In this document: positions 48,587 through 57,498 of the stretch, one piece after another
Numbering within the stretch: position 1 is the stretch's first letter
Layout: the number at the start of each line of letters is the position of its first letter
NCBI RefSeq assembly: GCF_003667315.2
Contig: NZ_RCTZ02000013.1
Span: 79,756-143,755 of the forward strand
Source of the DNA: Tropicibacter alexandrii
Lineage (GTDB): Bacteria; Pseudomonadota; Alphaproteobacteria; Rhodobacterales; Rhodobacteraceae
Reading direction: 5' to 3'
Length of the DNA stretch: 64,000 nt
Notes under the pieces: model-generated
Database searches by the model: none
What the model saw: only the letters and a program-made list of their open reading frames with translations
Told to the model about the DNA's origin: nothing
Translations under genes and position numbers: made by a program

Positions 48587-50755
48587 ATGCCGAAATCTGC
48601 CCAGAAAGTCACCCTGTACCCGTCCCGGGACATTCCCTTCGACAAGCTCGTGCTAAGCCAGTCCAACGTACGGCGCATCAAGGCCGGCATCTCGGTCGAG
48701 GAACTGGCCGAAGACATCGCCCGCCGCGGGTTGCTGCAGAGCCTGAGCGTTCGGCCCGTTCTGGCGGATGACGGGTCCGAGACCGGCAAGTTCGAAATCC
48801 CCGCTGGCGGCAGACGCTTCCAGGCCCTGTCTCTCCTGGTGAAGCAGAAACGCTTGGCCAAGACGACGCCCATTCCCTGCATCGTACGGGATGCCAATTC
48901 TGCGATCCTCGCCGAAGACGACTCGCTCGCTGAGAACATGCAGCGTGCAGCCCTGCATCCGCTCGACCAGTTCCGCGCCTTCGTTGCTTTGCGGGAGAAG
49001 GGTCAGGGCGACGAAGAGATTGCAGCTGCCTTCTTCGTCACGCCGCAGGTGGTCAAGCAGCGCCTGAAACTCGCCGCCGTGGCCCCTGCCCTGCTCGAGC
49101 TCTACGCCGAGGACGAGATGACGCTGGAGCAGCTGATGGCCTTCACGGTCAATCCGGATCACGAGCGTCAGGTTCAGGTCTGGGAGGCGATCAAGTCTTC
49201 GTGGAACAAGGAGCCCTATCAGATCCGGCGGATGCTAACGGAAACCTCGGTGCGGGCCTCCGATCGTCGTGCCGTCTTTGTCGGCGTCGATGCCTATGAG
49301 GCTGCTGGCGGCACCATGTTGCACGACCTCTTCCAGGGCGATGACGGCGGCTGGCTGGAAGACCCGGCCCTGCTGGATCGTCTGGTTAGCGAGAAGCTTC
49401 AGGCCGAAGCCGAAGCCATCGCGACCGAAGGTTGGAAATGGATCGAGGTCTCGCTCGACCTGCCCTATGGCTACAGCCACGGTTTGCGGCGGCTGAGCGG
49501 AGACCCGGCGCCGATGACGGATGACGAAGGCGCGGCCCATGCCAAGCTGCTTGCCGAGTACCGGGCGCTCGAGGAGGAATACGAGGGCCAGGATGAATTC
49601 CCTGAAGAGATCGACGCGCGTCTTGGCGACTTGGAAGTCGCGATGGAGAAGCTCGAGGCTCGGCCGCTGATCTTCGACGCGGAGGACATCGCGCGGGCAG
49701 GGGCTTTCGTGACGCTTGATCGCGATGGCGAGCTTGCAGTTTATCGGGGCTTTGTCCGGCCCGAGGATGAACCTCGGCAAGATGCCGACGTCCACAGCGG
49801 TGAACAGGCGGCAGACGGGCAGGGCGTTGAGCTTTCAACGGGGAGCAAAGTGGATGGTATCGGCCATGGCACGGTGATCACCTCTGCTGGTCAAGTGCTT
49901 GGCGCGAACATGCCCGACGACGAGGACGATGGTGCGTTGAAACCGTTGCCCGAGCGTCTGATCATGGAGTTGACGGCGCACCGGACATTGGCACTGCGCG
50001 AAGCTGTCGGGCGCTCCCCCGACGTCGCGTTGACGCTGCTGCTTCTGAAGCTCGTGGGTGACACCTTCCGGACATCCAGTTCGGCGGGCAGCTGCCTCGA
50101 GGCTTCGGTCCGTCACGTCTACATGTCCGCGCAGGCGAGCGACCTGAAGGACAGCGTGGTGGCCAAGCTGGTGGACGATCGCCACGCGGAGTGGGAGGCC
50201 GACTTGCCGCTCGGCAACGATGCCGCGCTCTGGGACTACCTGACCTGCCTTGATCAAGGGAGCCGGCTGTCGCTACTCGCGCATTGCCTCAGCTTCGGGG
50301 TCAACGCGCTCCATGAGAAGGTGAACCCTTATGGTGCCGGTATCTCCGCCGGCGGTTTGACCAAGCGGATGACACAGTCCGACTTGGTCGCACAGGCGGT
50401 CGAACTCGACATGGTCGAGGCGGGCTGGGAGCCGACGGTCGATACTTATCTGAACCGTGTGCCCAAGGCCCGAATCCTCGAGGCCGTGCGCGAGGCGAAA
50501 GGGGAGGGGACGGCGCAACTCCTCGATCACCTGAAGAAGGGCGAGATGGCGAGTGAAGCCGAGCGTCTGCTGAAAGGCAGCGGCTGGTTGCCGGAGGTTC
50601 TGCGCCGTCACGATCTGGCAGCACTCGATGGCGCGGAAGGGCAGGGGGCGCCTGAGCTCGTTTCCGACGCTGAGCAAGCCGAAGATGTCGACCTTCCCGC
50701 CTTCCTCACCGCTGACCTGCCGAGCAATGAGGCATCGGTGATGGCTGCGGAGTGA
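48587..50755 (+). CDS. Large ParB/Srx-domain plasmid protein
   Basis: 722 aa from the ATG at 48587. The N-terminal ParB domain (about 10-115) has VLSQSNVRRIKAGIS, EELAEDIARRGLLQSLSVRP and a CTP-binding-type AGGRRFQALSLL, followed by AENMQRAALHPLDQFRAF and an HTH (DEEIAAAFFVTPQVVKQRL). The remaining ~500 residues are unlike partition ParB: an acidic middle and a helical C-terminus. Such proteins are common on alphaproteobacterial plasmids beside repABC. A regulatory or plasmid-maintenance role is likely; direct partitioning is already covered by RepB. Confidence 0.85.
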   Translation: MPKSAQKVTLYPSRDIPFDKLVLSQSNVRRIKAGISVEELAEDIARRGLLQSLSVRPVLADDGSETGKFEIPAGGRRFQALSLLVKQKRLAKTTPIPCIVRDANSAILAEDDSLAENMQRAALHPLDQFRAFVALREKGQGDEEIAAAFFVTPQVVKQRLKLAAVAPALLELYAEDEMTLEQLMAFTVNPDHERQVQVWEAIKSSWNKEPYQIRRMLTETSVRASDRRAVFVGVDAYEAAGGTMLHDLFQGDDGGWLEDPALLDRLVSEKLQAEAEAIATEGWKWIEVSLDLPYGYSHGLRRLSGDPAPMTDDEGAAHAKLLAEYRALEEEYEGQDEFPEEIDARLGDLEVAMEKLEARPLIFDAEDIARAGAFVTLDRDGELAVYRGFVRPEDEPRQDADVHSGEQAADGQGVELSTGSKVDGIGHGTVITSAGQVLGANMPDDEDDGALKPLPERLIMELTAHRTLALREAVGRSPDVALTLLLLKLVGDTFRTSSSAGSCLEASVRHVYMSAQASDLKDSVVAKLVDDRHAEWEADLPLGNDAALWDYLTCLDQGSRLSLLAHCLSFGVNALHEKVNPYGAGISAGGLTKRMTQSDLVAQAVELDMVEAGWEPTVDTYLNRVPKARILEAVREAKGEGTAQLLDHLKKGEMASEAERLLKGSGWLPEVLRRHDLAALDGAEGQGAPELVSDAEQAEDVDLPAFLTADLPSNEASVMAAE

Positions 50756-50854
50756 TCTGCGCCATCCGAGGGCGGGGAAACCCGTCCTCGATCACATAAA
50801 ATACAACAATATCAATATGATGGATGCAAAATGACGCATTCAGGATGAGGAATC

Positions 50855-51328
50855 ATGTCTGCAACCACAATTCTCGACACTGCGCCCCTGGGGGCGCTCA
50901 TTCGCTACACCGACAACAGTCCGAAACCGCCTGCGCGGTTCACGAAGAAGCTCGCGGCCTGGGAGCGCTCGAACGGCGTCGGCCGTCTCGTCAAAAAGGA
51001 GCCGCCGCGACCCTATCCAACCTGGACGGCGCCGGCTTCGTTCACGCTGCACGAGGGGAACTTCTCCTCGGACGGGGTCATCCTCGTGACGATCATGCGG
51101 ACCCATTCGGCGGATAGCGCCTTGACCTTCGAGGTCGCTGAGGAACCACAGCCCGGGCAAGTGCGTGTCCTGCTGGATTTCGGCGGTTGCACGGAGCTGC
51201 TCCACCTGGCCGAGTCTGTCACGGCTGCTGAACTCTGGATCGCCAGAGAAGGCTATCGCAACGCGCGGCTGGAGATCGTCGGCAGCGAGGGCGGCGATAG
51301 GGCAGGGGGCGCGGAGCTTGCTGCCTGA
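50855..51328 (+). CDS. Conserved plasmid hypothetical protein
   Basis: 157 aa (MSATTILDTAPLGALIRY), following the ParB-like gene by 99 bp. Soluble, no signal peptide. Blocks such as PKPPARFTKKLAAWERSNGVGRL and SFTLHEGNFSSDGVI, HSADSALTFEVAEEPQPG suggest an alpha N-terminus and a beta-rich remainder. I do not recognise a named family. The position after a ParB-like gene and before a terminator suggests that it belongs to the same plasmid module. Confidence 0.7.
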   Translation: MSATTILDTAPLGALIRYTDNSPKPPARFTKKLAAWERSNGVGRLVKKEPPRPYPTWTAPASFTLHEGNFSSDGVILVTIMRTHSADSALTFEVAEEPQPGQVRVLLDFGGCTELLHLAESVTAAELWIAREGYRNARLEIVGSEGGDRAGGAELAA

Positions 51329-51347
51329 GCCCATTACGAGCCCAAGG

Positions 51348-51370
51348 GGCCCGCCAAAGCGCGGGCCTTT
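51348..51370 (+). terminator. Terminator after the ParB-like module
   Basis: GGCCCGC / GCGGGCC stem with a 6-nt loop followed by TTT. The short U-run makes it moderate in strength. Confidence 0.6.
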
Positions 51371-51716
51371 CACCCATCACGACCCTTTCCCGCGAGATCG
51401 CGGGACACCATAGAATCCAATCCAACACGGAATGACGTATTCCTTGAAAAGCCTGCCTGGGAGGCTGGCACCGATGGCATCAGCGGGACACCCGGCTCCA
51501 GTCAGCCGTCGCACCATCCCCCGCTCGCCATTCCCTTCCTTGCCCCGAATCCCGTCTTCGAGATCAACCCGCGAGGGGTCGGACTACGGGCGAACCCGTG
51601 CCGCCGAGTGGATTCGGACGAGCCGAACGCACCCGGTGATGTCAGCCAGTCTTCGGGCCTGCGGGGTCCTGTCGCGCGGGGGATGGTCCTCCGCCTCCAA
51701 GACAGGAGCCAAACAG
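51371..51716. other. Long leader or intergenic region before a small gene
   Basis: 346 bp, GC-rich, with no ORF I can support. It could contain the promoter and a structured leader of the 54-aa gene. Confidence 0.4.
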
Positions 51717-51881
51717 ATGTCCCGCAAAGATGCACACGCCTTCGCCGCCTCCCTCGCCGCCACGCTCATGGTCTCGATCGTCGTCTTCCAGGCCGGTGAT
51801 GGAACCTATGGCGCCGTCCCCGCCGATGAAATCGATGGCGACGAGGTTGTGATCGTCTCGGAATACGACCCCTTCGGGTGA
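51717..51881 (+). CDS. 54-aa small protein with N-terminal hydrophobic segment
   Basis: Starts at the ATG at 51717 with AGGAG nine to ten bases upstream. The sequence MSRKDAHAFAASLAATLMV continues into a hydrophobic stretch, then an acidic tail (DEIDGDEVVIVSEYDPFG). The first 28 residues could be a signal or anchor, giving a tiny envelope protein. No family was recognised. A tetraloop hairpin starts at its stop codon. Confidence 0.6.
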   Translation: MSRKDAHAFAASLAATLMVSIVVFQAGDGTYGAVPADEIDGDEVVIVSEYDPFG

Positions 51882-51896
51882 GGCTTCGGCCTCACC
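51877..51896 (+). terminator. Tetraloop hairpin after the small gene
   Basis: GGTGAGGC-TTCG-GCCTCACC, a perfect 8-bp stem with a stable UUCG loop, overlapping the stop codon. There is no strong U-tract, so it is a weak terminator or an mRNA 3' protector. Confidence 0.5.
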
Positions 51897-51987
51897 TCCC
51901 TTGGGCCCCGGGCGCGGCGCAGGTGCGCCCCCTGGGCATATCGACGGCGGAGTGACCGCCTATGCCCGATATCTACCCGTCTCCGTC

Positions 51988-52596
51988 TCAACTCGGCTTG
52001 AAGGGAGGCTCCGCAGAATGGATCATTGGAAATCCATTCATTCGCAATTGGTCGTCCAAACCCACACGCACTTCGACAGCCGGGCGATCAAAAGATGACG
52101 TCTCAATCGAGCGCTCGTATCTTGATGTCATGTAGTGGAACCTCTGGTTCGAGGAACCTACCCAATTTCGCCTCTGATCCGGCAGTGCAGCAACGAAGGG
52201 GCCGTCGACCACGATATCAGAGTGGTCAAGCAACGCTTCAACTCCCGGCAGATTTCGCCGACGAAGTTGTTCCAGCCTGAAGCCGGTGAATACCATTACG
52301 GATATTCCAAGTCTCTGGCAGGAGGAGGCGACCTCCGCTAGCCCTTGTGCTTGATAGGACGGCTCACCTCCAAGGAAAGTGACCCCTTCAATGCCGTAGT
52401 GGTCGCGGGCCTGCTCTATCTCGTCCACGATTCGCGATGAAAGAATGGTCTGCCTGCGCACGAAGGGTAACAAATCCGGATTGCAGCATCCGGGACAATC
52501 GATGTCGCAGCCCTGAACCCAAAGCGCATAGCGTAGGCCAGGCCCTTCAACGGACGTGCAGGGTATGCGGGAAGCAATGTTCAAATAGCGGGTCAT
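51988..52596 (-). CDS. Radical-SAM activase-like protein (4Fe-4S single cluster)
   Basis: 202 aa. The radical-SAM cluster motif is QGCDIDCPGCCNP (Cys30, Cys34, Cys37; C-x3-C-x2-C), followed by the SAM-binding GVTFLGGEPS (GGEP at 76-79) and MVFTGF. It resembles NrdG/PflA-type glycyl-radical activating enzymes in size, yet no glycyl-radical enzyme is encoded nearby. It is the last gene of the five-gene operon and starts on the AAA+ stop codon (ATGA). It may activate or modify a protein or nucleic acid in that system; the target is unknown. Confidence 0.85.
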   Translation of the reverse strand: MTRYLNIASRIPCTSVEGPGLRYALWVQGCDIDCPGCCNPDLLPFVRRQTILSSRIVDEIEQARDHYGIEGVTFLGGEPSYQAQGLAEVASSCQRLGISVMVFTGFRLEQLRRRNLPGVEALLDHSDIVVDGPFVAALPDQRRNWVGSSNQRFHYMTSRYERSIETSSFDRPAVEVRVGLDDQLRMNGFPMIHSAEPPFKPS

Positions 52597-54431
52597 GACG
52601 CCTCAAGTGTCACACGAGGCACATCTTCGTCAGCCAACTCGATAACAAGCGTTTGGCCAATACACATGGCCCGATCCGGCACCTCGTTGAAAAGAAAAGT
52701 GGAAATCGGGTCGATCACCCATTTCGTCAATGCGGTGATGGCTCCGCGTCCGCCCATGGTGGGGTCGATTTCGCCTGCAACCTTCTCAAGAAATTCACGT
52801 TCCTCAGCGATCCGGACGGCTCGAATACCATATTTGTCTTGGAGCTGCGCGCGAAGCGAACCAAGTTTGCTCCGCATGATTTCAGCCAGAAAGCTCCTGT
52901 CACGAACAAAGTTGAACGCGACGATATTGTCACCAATTCGGTTCAAAAGTTCAGGTCGCCCCATTTCTCTAACGAAATGATCCCGCACGCTGCTGTTGAA
53001 AGCCTTCCTCGTCTCTTCGTCGGTCAATGTCGGAGCTATCTCGGCTGCACCAATGTTTGAGGTGAATATTATGATTGCTTCCGAGAAGCTCACGGTTTGA
53101 CCACGTCCGTCGGTAAGGCGGCCATCCTCCAGAATTTGCAGAAACTTGTCGAGAATTCGTACATGGGCCTTCTCGATTTCGTCGAAGAGGAGGACGCAAA
53201 AAGGACGCTTTCGGATGGCATTTGTCAACTGCCCACCCTCTTCATAGCCGACGTATCCCGGCGGCGCGCCGATGAGTCTTTGATCGCTGTGTTCATGGTT
53301 GAACTCTGACATGTCGAAGCGAATGAACGCCTCTTCGTCCCCAAAGAGGAACTCCGCGAGAGATTTTGCCAGTTCCGTCTTACCGACCCCGGTGGGACCG
53401 ACAAAGAAAAGAGAACCTTTCGGCATTCGTTGCCGCCTAGAATGCTGCAAGCCTGAAAGCCCGGTAAAGGCTCGAATGGTGACAGCGGTGACTTTCTCGA
53501 TCGCGTGAGTTTGGCCTTTGACGCGCTCTTCCAACATGGCCGGCATCGAGAGAAGCTTATCGCGGCTGAGTGCCTCCCACGCACTGGTCTGAATACCATG
53601 ACGATAGAGGCTCAACAGACTGTCTGCCGTCAACTCTTCGGTTTCAGCGCATCGGACAGACAATCCTTCGATATTCAGAATATCCTGGCACGACATCCCG
53701 TCGAGCGCATCAATCAGGTCCTCATAACCCGCCTGACCGGCCTTGGGTCGGTTCTTCAGCCGCCATTGATGGAGCCGGTCTCCAAGTATAGTGGACCGCT
53801 CCTGCCGGTCCGGCAGCGGCACGACGACCTCGCGCAGATGCGCCGGTCCCGGTAGCATCGACAAGGGAAGCGCGTGGGCGGCGGGAGTGATCAGAACCAA
53901 CAGGTTCTTTTGCCCTGCGTCCTCTGGGTGCGCCGCGCCGACAATGGCCTTGGCAAGTTGCGCAAGTAGGTCTCGTTCACTCTGTGATGGATTCTGGCCG
54001 AATGAGAACGCAAAGTTCGCCAGATTGGCGACAAAGGCCGTCGGCTGCGCGGTCTTGTCGGACAGTACCCTGAGCACTATGGCGACGAAATCTTCCACGG
54101 TAACCGGCGAAGGTTCCGCACTGTCGAAACGCGCATCCGGAGCAACAGCATACGTCGCACCCCGAGCCTCGGCCGGCCCTGCCGAGCTGGCCAAGGTCTC
54201 CCATTTCGCCGCATCGCGGCCGTGGACTCCCGTTACGGGATCCCATTCGATCACGGACTTGAAGGCGCCCTCGCGAAGTGCCGCGGCGACCATTTCGGGT
54301 ACGCGCTGATACTCTGTCGTCCAAGGATTGCGGCGCAGATCGTGAACCTCGCCGTGAACGACTAGGCAAGACACCAGGCCCGCATGCGTTTCCAAGCTAC
54401 GCAACCATACAGGATGATGAACCGGTTTCAT
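52593..54431 (-). CDS. ClpB-like AAA+ ATPase with degenerate first AAA domain
   Basis: 612 aa from the ATG at 54431 (MKPVHHPVWLRSLE). Residues about 10-260 resemble an AAA+ fold without a P-loop (LVVHGEVHDL, VIEWDPVTGVHG, LLVLITPAAHALPLSM, VVPLPDRQERSTIL). Residues about 310-600 are a ClpB/ClpA D2-type domain: Walker A GPTGVGKTELAKSL (near 343), IRFDMSEFNHEHSDQRLIG, PPGYVGYEEGG, Walker B VLLFDEIEKAH, sensor IIIFTSNIGA and the Arg finger RPELLNRIGDNIVAF. There is no ClpP-binding loop that I can see. It is probably a remodelling or switch ATPase for the other operon products. Confidence 0.87.
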   Translation of the reverse strand: MKPVHHPVWLRSLETHAGLVSCLVVHGEVHDLRRNPWTTEYQRVPEMVAAALREGAFKSVIEWDPVTGVHGRDAAKWETLASSAGPAEARGATYAVAPDARFDSAEPSPVTVEDFVAIVLRVLSDKTAQPTAFVANLANFAFSFGQNPSQSERDLLAQLAKAIVGAAHPEDAGQKNLLVLITPAAHALPLSMLPGPAHLREVVVPLPDRQERSTILGDRLHQWRLKNRPKAGQAGYEDLIDALDGMSCQDILNIEGLSVRCAETEELTADSLLSLYRHGIQTSAWEALSRDKLLSMPAMLEERVKGQTHAIEKVTAVTIRAFTGLSGLQHSRRQRMPKGSLFFVGPTGVGKTELAKSLAEFLFGDEEAFIRFDMSEFNHEHSDQRLIGAPPGYVGYEEGGQLTNAIRKRPFCVLLFDEIEKAHVRILDKFLQILEDGRLTDGRGQTVSFSEAIIIFTSNIGAAEIAPTLTDEETRKAFNSSVRDHFVREMGRPELLNRIGDNIVAFNFVRDRSFLAEIMRSKLGSLRAQLQDKYGIRAVRIAEEREFLEKVAGEIDPTMGGRGAITALTKWVIDPISTFLFNEVPDRAMCIGQTLVIELADEDVPRVTLEAS

Positions 54432-55621
54432 TTCCTGCGCTCCTCCGAACCTTCCGGCAACTGCTTGGCCGATTTTCCAATCATGTCCGGATTGCGCCAC
54501 GAAACCTTCTCTTCTTCGAGTTCGATCCCGTAGATATCCTGCAGCCGAGGTAAGACCTTGTCAGCGTCATCGAGGCAAGCCTGCCCTTGATAGTGATCGA
54601 ATTTGTAAGTCATCCCATCCAGATCGACGCGAAAAGCCGCCTGCGCGCCAGATGGACGCTGTGCTTTGATCACCACGGCGGCGGCCTCGCCCGCTTCGAG
54701 CTTCGGGTCGGAAACGACAAACCCTGCGTTGCGCAGTTCGCGCAGAAGACCAGAAACCACGTGCCGTCGTGCAGCCTCCTGCAGTGCGCGTTCATCGGCC
54801 GCCTGGCGGATCTCAGAAAGCCTTTCATCCAAGTCTTGCAGCGTAAGCCCCTCATCGGTCAGGGTCGGCCGCAAGCCGCTGATCGCTGCTTGGGCCAGAT
54901 CGTCGCCCAACTGCGCATAGACCGCCAGCGCGTCTTCCAGCAGGGCTTCCTTCTCGCGCCGGTCGTCTTCGCGTTGCTTGGCGAGTTTGAGAGTTTCGGC
55001 CTTCTCTCGGGCGCCCGCCATTACCGCATCAAGGCGCCTTGCCAGCTCTGAACGCCGACGCTCATAAACCGCAAGCTCGATTGGCGCGCTCTCAATCTCG
55101 CGGCGAAGCGCCATCAAATCCTGTTGGCAGAGGTCTCGCTCGATTGCGCTCGGCAAGGACGCACGGGCTTTGCGGAGCATATCGAGCAAATTGTCCTGTG
55201 CAGCCAGCTCCTGTGCGTTTCGTGCGATCCGCGCATCGCGCTCGCCCGCCAGGCGTTCGCGCGCGGCTTCTCGCTCGGCCTCGGCGGCTGCGGCTGCCGC
55301 TTCTCTCTCAGCGGCCTGAGCGGCGCGACGGTTTTCACGGGCGCGGCCGTTCAAGCCACGCATCATGCCAGACAAGCGGATGTTTTCATCCCGCGCTTGT
55401 TCCGGGTCTCTTCTTAACAATTGTTCGACCCGCGCAAGCGCCCTGCGGCAATCGCCGTAATCTTTTGCAACGAAAACATCCAAACCTTGTTCAGCCAAGG
55501 CATCAAGGCGTTCAAGATTTCGTTCGGCATATCGCGCTGTAGTGTCCCGGATGCGGTCGAGATACATCTCTCTTCGCTTTTGAGCTTCTATTCGCCAACG
55601 CCTATCTGCCACAAAGCTCAT
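54428..55621 (-). CDS. Coiled-coil protein of the five-gene operon
   Basis: 397 aa from the ATG at 55621 (MSFVADRRWRIEAQ), overlapping the upstream stop. A long Ala/Glu/Arg-rich coiled coil covers about 20-280 (AAQAAEREAAAAAAEAERE, KAETLKLAKQREDDRREKE). The C-terminal ~100 residues form a globular domain (HVVSGLLRELRNAGFVVSD, QAAFRVDLDGMTYKFDHYQG, VLPRLQDIYGIELEEEKVSW). No known family was recognised. It probably acts as a structural or adaptor subunit between the PIN protein and the AAA+ ATPase. Confidence 0.8.
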   Translation of the reverse strand: MSFVADRRWRIEAQKRREMYLDRIRDTTARYAERNLERLDALAEQGLDVFVAKDYGDCRRALARVEQLLRRDPEQARDENIRLSGMMRGLNGRARENRRAAQAAEREAAAAAAEAEREAARERLAGERDARIARNAQELAAQDNLLDMLRKARASLPSAIERDLCQQDLMALRREIESAPIELAVYERRRSELARRLDAVMAGAREKAETLKLAKQREDDRREKEALLEDALAVYAQLGDDLAQAAISGLRPTLTDEGLTLQDLDERLSEIRQAADERALQEAARRHVVSGLLRELRNAGFVVSDPKLEAGEAAAVVIKAQRPSGAQAAFRVDLDGMTYKFDHYQGQACLDDADKVLPRLQDIYGIELEEEKVSWRNPDMIGKSAKQLPEGSEERRK

Positions 55622-57498
55622 TTCTGGATGTCCCTCCGCCGTGTCTTTGATTCGGCTATGAAATCTTCTGCCGTCATCACATCGATATCGTATGATTTGC
55701 ACCTCGGCACGAAATCCAGGTCCTGCGAGACGAGAATGATTTTGCGATCTGGCTGACGGTACGGAATCAGGACTGCAATAATCTCTCCATCTGCATTTCG
55801 ATTGTCGCCTGACTTTAGGTAGCTCACATCAGGGAAAGGTGCCGTCCATTGATTTTTCGGAAGAGTCGAAATTGCGCGCAAATTCTTCCGACTTTTCCAT
55901 CGGAAGTCGTCTCGCTGTGTTTTCTTCCTTTCGATTTCGTCCGCAACCGTTTGCGGAAAAACAAAAAAATCTGTCGGCAAGAGGTGATCGGCGAGGTCGC
56001 CGAACTCAAGAATAGCAGAGGTATCAAATGCGACGACCCTGTCGCATTCGGGCGGAATATGCCCGACCTCCCGAGATTGCTCATTAATTTCGGAAGCAAG
56101 TTCCGTTGCCGTGGGGTCGAGTCTGCCGAGTTCAGGCTGTGAACGTCGGAATTGAGCCAGTGAGGGTTCACTCGCCAAGGTTTCGACCAGCCCTTCAATG
56201 ACAGGGCGCGGCAGATTTTCCAACGCGTCAACAATCCTTTGCATCCACGTTTGCGACCCCGGCTCATGCCTGACCCGATCAATGAGCGCCATCCAAAACT
56301 CTGTTGGCTTCAGCCAAAATGCAGGCAGAACAAATATCTCTGGCGCTTCCGAAAACCGGCATTCGCTTTCAAGGGCCGCGACCAGTTCGCTCCATTCCGA
56401 ACCGCTCTGCGCAAAGCCACCTGTCCTGCGGAACACCCCGATTTCAGCGTGCAATCCTTCCCATATGATGGGCAACCTAAGGTATTCGCGCCCCTCGCTC
56501 GCCAGAAAGACACCCGCGATACCTGGATTGTCTTCGCGCGGATAAGCCACCCGCATGGCTTGCCCCCGGGCCGGCGGCGAAATGAAGGTCGGCGCGGTTA
56601 CCCCCGCCACGGGATCGAGCTTGGCCAGGACGGCCAATGACGGAAAATCCAATTCAGTCGATATAGTCTCGGGCAAGCCACGAACCAATGTCAGCCCACC
56701 AAGCCTCTCGGGCAAACGGCAATGGAGCGAGACCTCGGCATCATCGTCAAGGCGGGAGTGGTTCGATCCGTCCTGGCGGTCCGGCAACAACCAGGAACGC
56801 CGCACCGTTTGCGGAAGACCGCGTAGGTACTCGCTCTCGCGCGGGTCGCTGCATTCGAAGGAAAGCTCGCCGTCATTGAGGACAAGCATCGCGTCGCTGC
56901 GGCGCCATCGATGACCAATCTTCTCACAGGTTGCATTGTATACTTGCATGTCGTCCTGCAATTCAGCCCTGAGTTCGCCGTCGATCCAATGCCGAGGAGG
57001 ATCGGTCGCGAAAGGATCGACAGGGATACGGAAGCGGCTCCCCTCCTCGGGCTCGGTCAGCAGAACACCGGCCTCAACGATTTCTTCTAGCACCGGATCA
57101 AAGAACCGCTCGATTGTTCGATCCTGTGCCGATTTTCGGGCTTGCTCTGACGGCTCCGCCGCACACGCACCATTCGGCTTCTCGGGCCCGGGCGCAAGAT
57201 CGACAAGGCGGAGCAAGGACGGGTCGGTTTCGTGCTCTGCGACCCGATGAACGCGCCCGCGTTCGATAAGATCGCCCAGCACATCGGGCAAGATTTCCCT
57301 TGCGCCCGACACGCCAAAAACCTCCCGAAACAAGCTTCCGATCGGTGCTTTGGCCAAGGTGTTGTCGCTTTGCGAAAACCGAACCACTGCCTCTTCCAGA
57401 GCCCGGTGCAGTGGAGTGAGTTCCGGAAGGAGGCGATAGGTTACCTTTGCACAAAGGTGCAGGACCGGAAACCACACAGATACCTCTCCTAGCCTCAT
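55618..57498 (-). CDS. PIN-domain nuclease with large unknown N-terminal region
   Basis: 626 aa. The C-terminal ~140 residues form a PIN domain with the acidic active site visible: Asp in VVAFDTSAILEFG (near 487), Glu in TVADEIERKK, Asp in NADGEIIAVLIPY and Asp in LVSQDLDFVPRC. PIN domains are Mg/Mn-dependent RNases (sometimes DNases). The first ~480 residues contain no motif I recognise. The N-terminus overlaps the helicase stop (ATGA), so it is coupled to it. PIN plus UPF1-like helicase recalls RNA-surveillance machinery. Confidence 0.85.
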   Translation of the reverse strand: MRLGEVSVWFPVLHLCAKVTYRLLPELTPLHRALEEAVVRFSQSDNTLAKAPIGSLFREVFGVSGAREILPDVLGDLIERGRVHRVAEHETDPSLLRLVDLAPGPEKPNGACAAEPSEQARKSAQDRTIERFFDPVLEEIVEAGVLLTEPEEGSRFRIPVDPFATDPPRHWIDGELRAELQDDMQVYNATCEKIGHRWRRSDAMLVLNDGELSFECSDPRESEYLRGLPQTVRRSWLLPDRQDGSNHSRLDDDAEVSLHCRLPERLGGLTLVRGLPETISTELDFPSLAVLAKLDPVAGVTAPTFISPPARGQAMRVAYPREDNPGIAGVFLASEGREYLRLPIIWEGLHAEIGVFRRTGGFAQSGSEWSELVAALESECRFSEAPEIFVLPAFWLKPTEFWMALIDRVRHEPGSQTWMQRIVDALENLPRPVIEGLVETLASEPSLAQFRRSQPELGRLDPTATELASEINEQSREVGHIPPECDRVVAFDTSAILEFGDLADHLLPTDFFVFPQTVADEIERKKTQRDDFRWKSRKNLRAISTLPKNQWTAPFPDVSYLKSGDNRNADGEIIAVLIPYRQPDRKIILVSQDLDFVPRCKSYDIDVMTAEDFIAESKTRRRDIQK

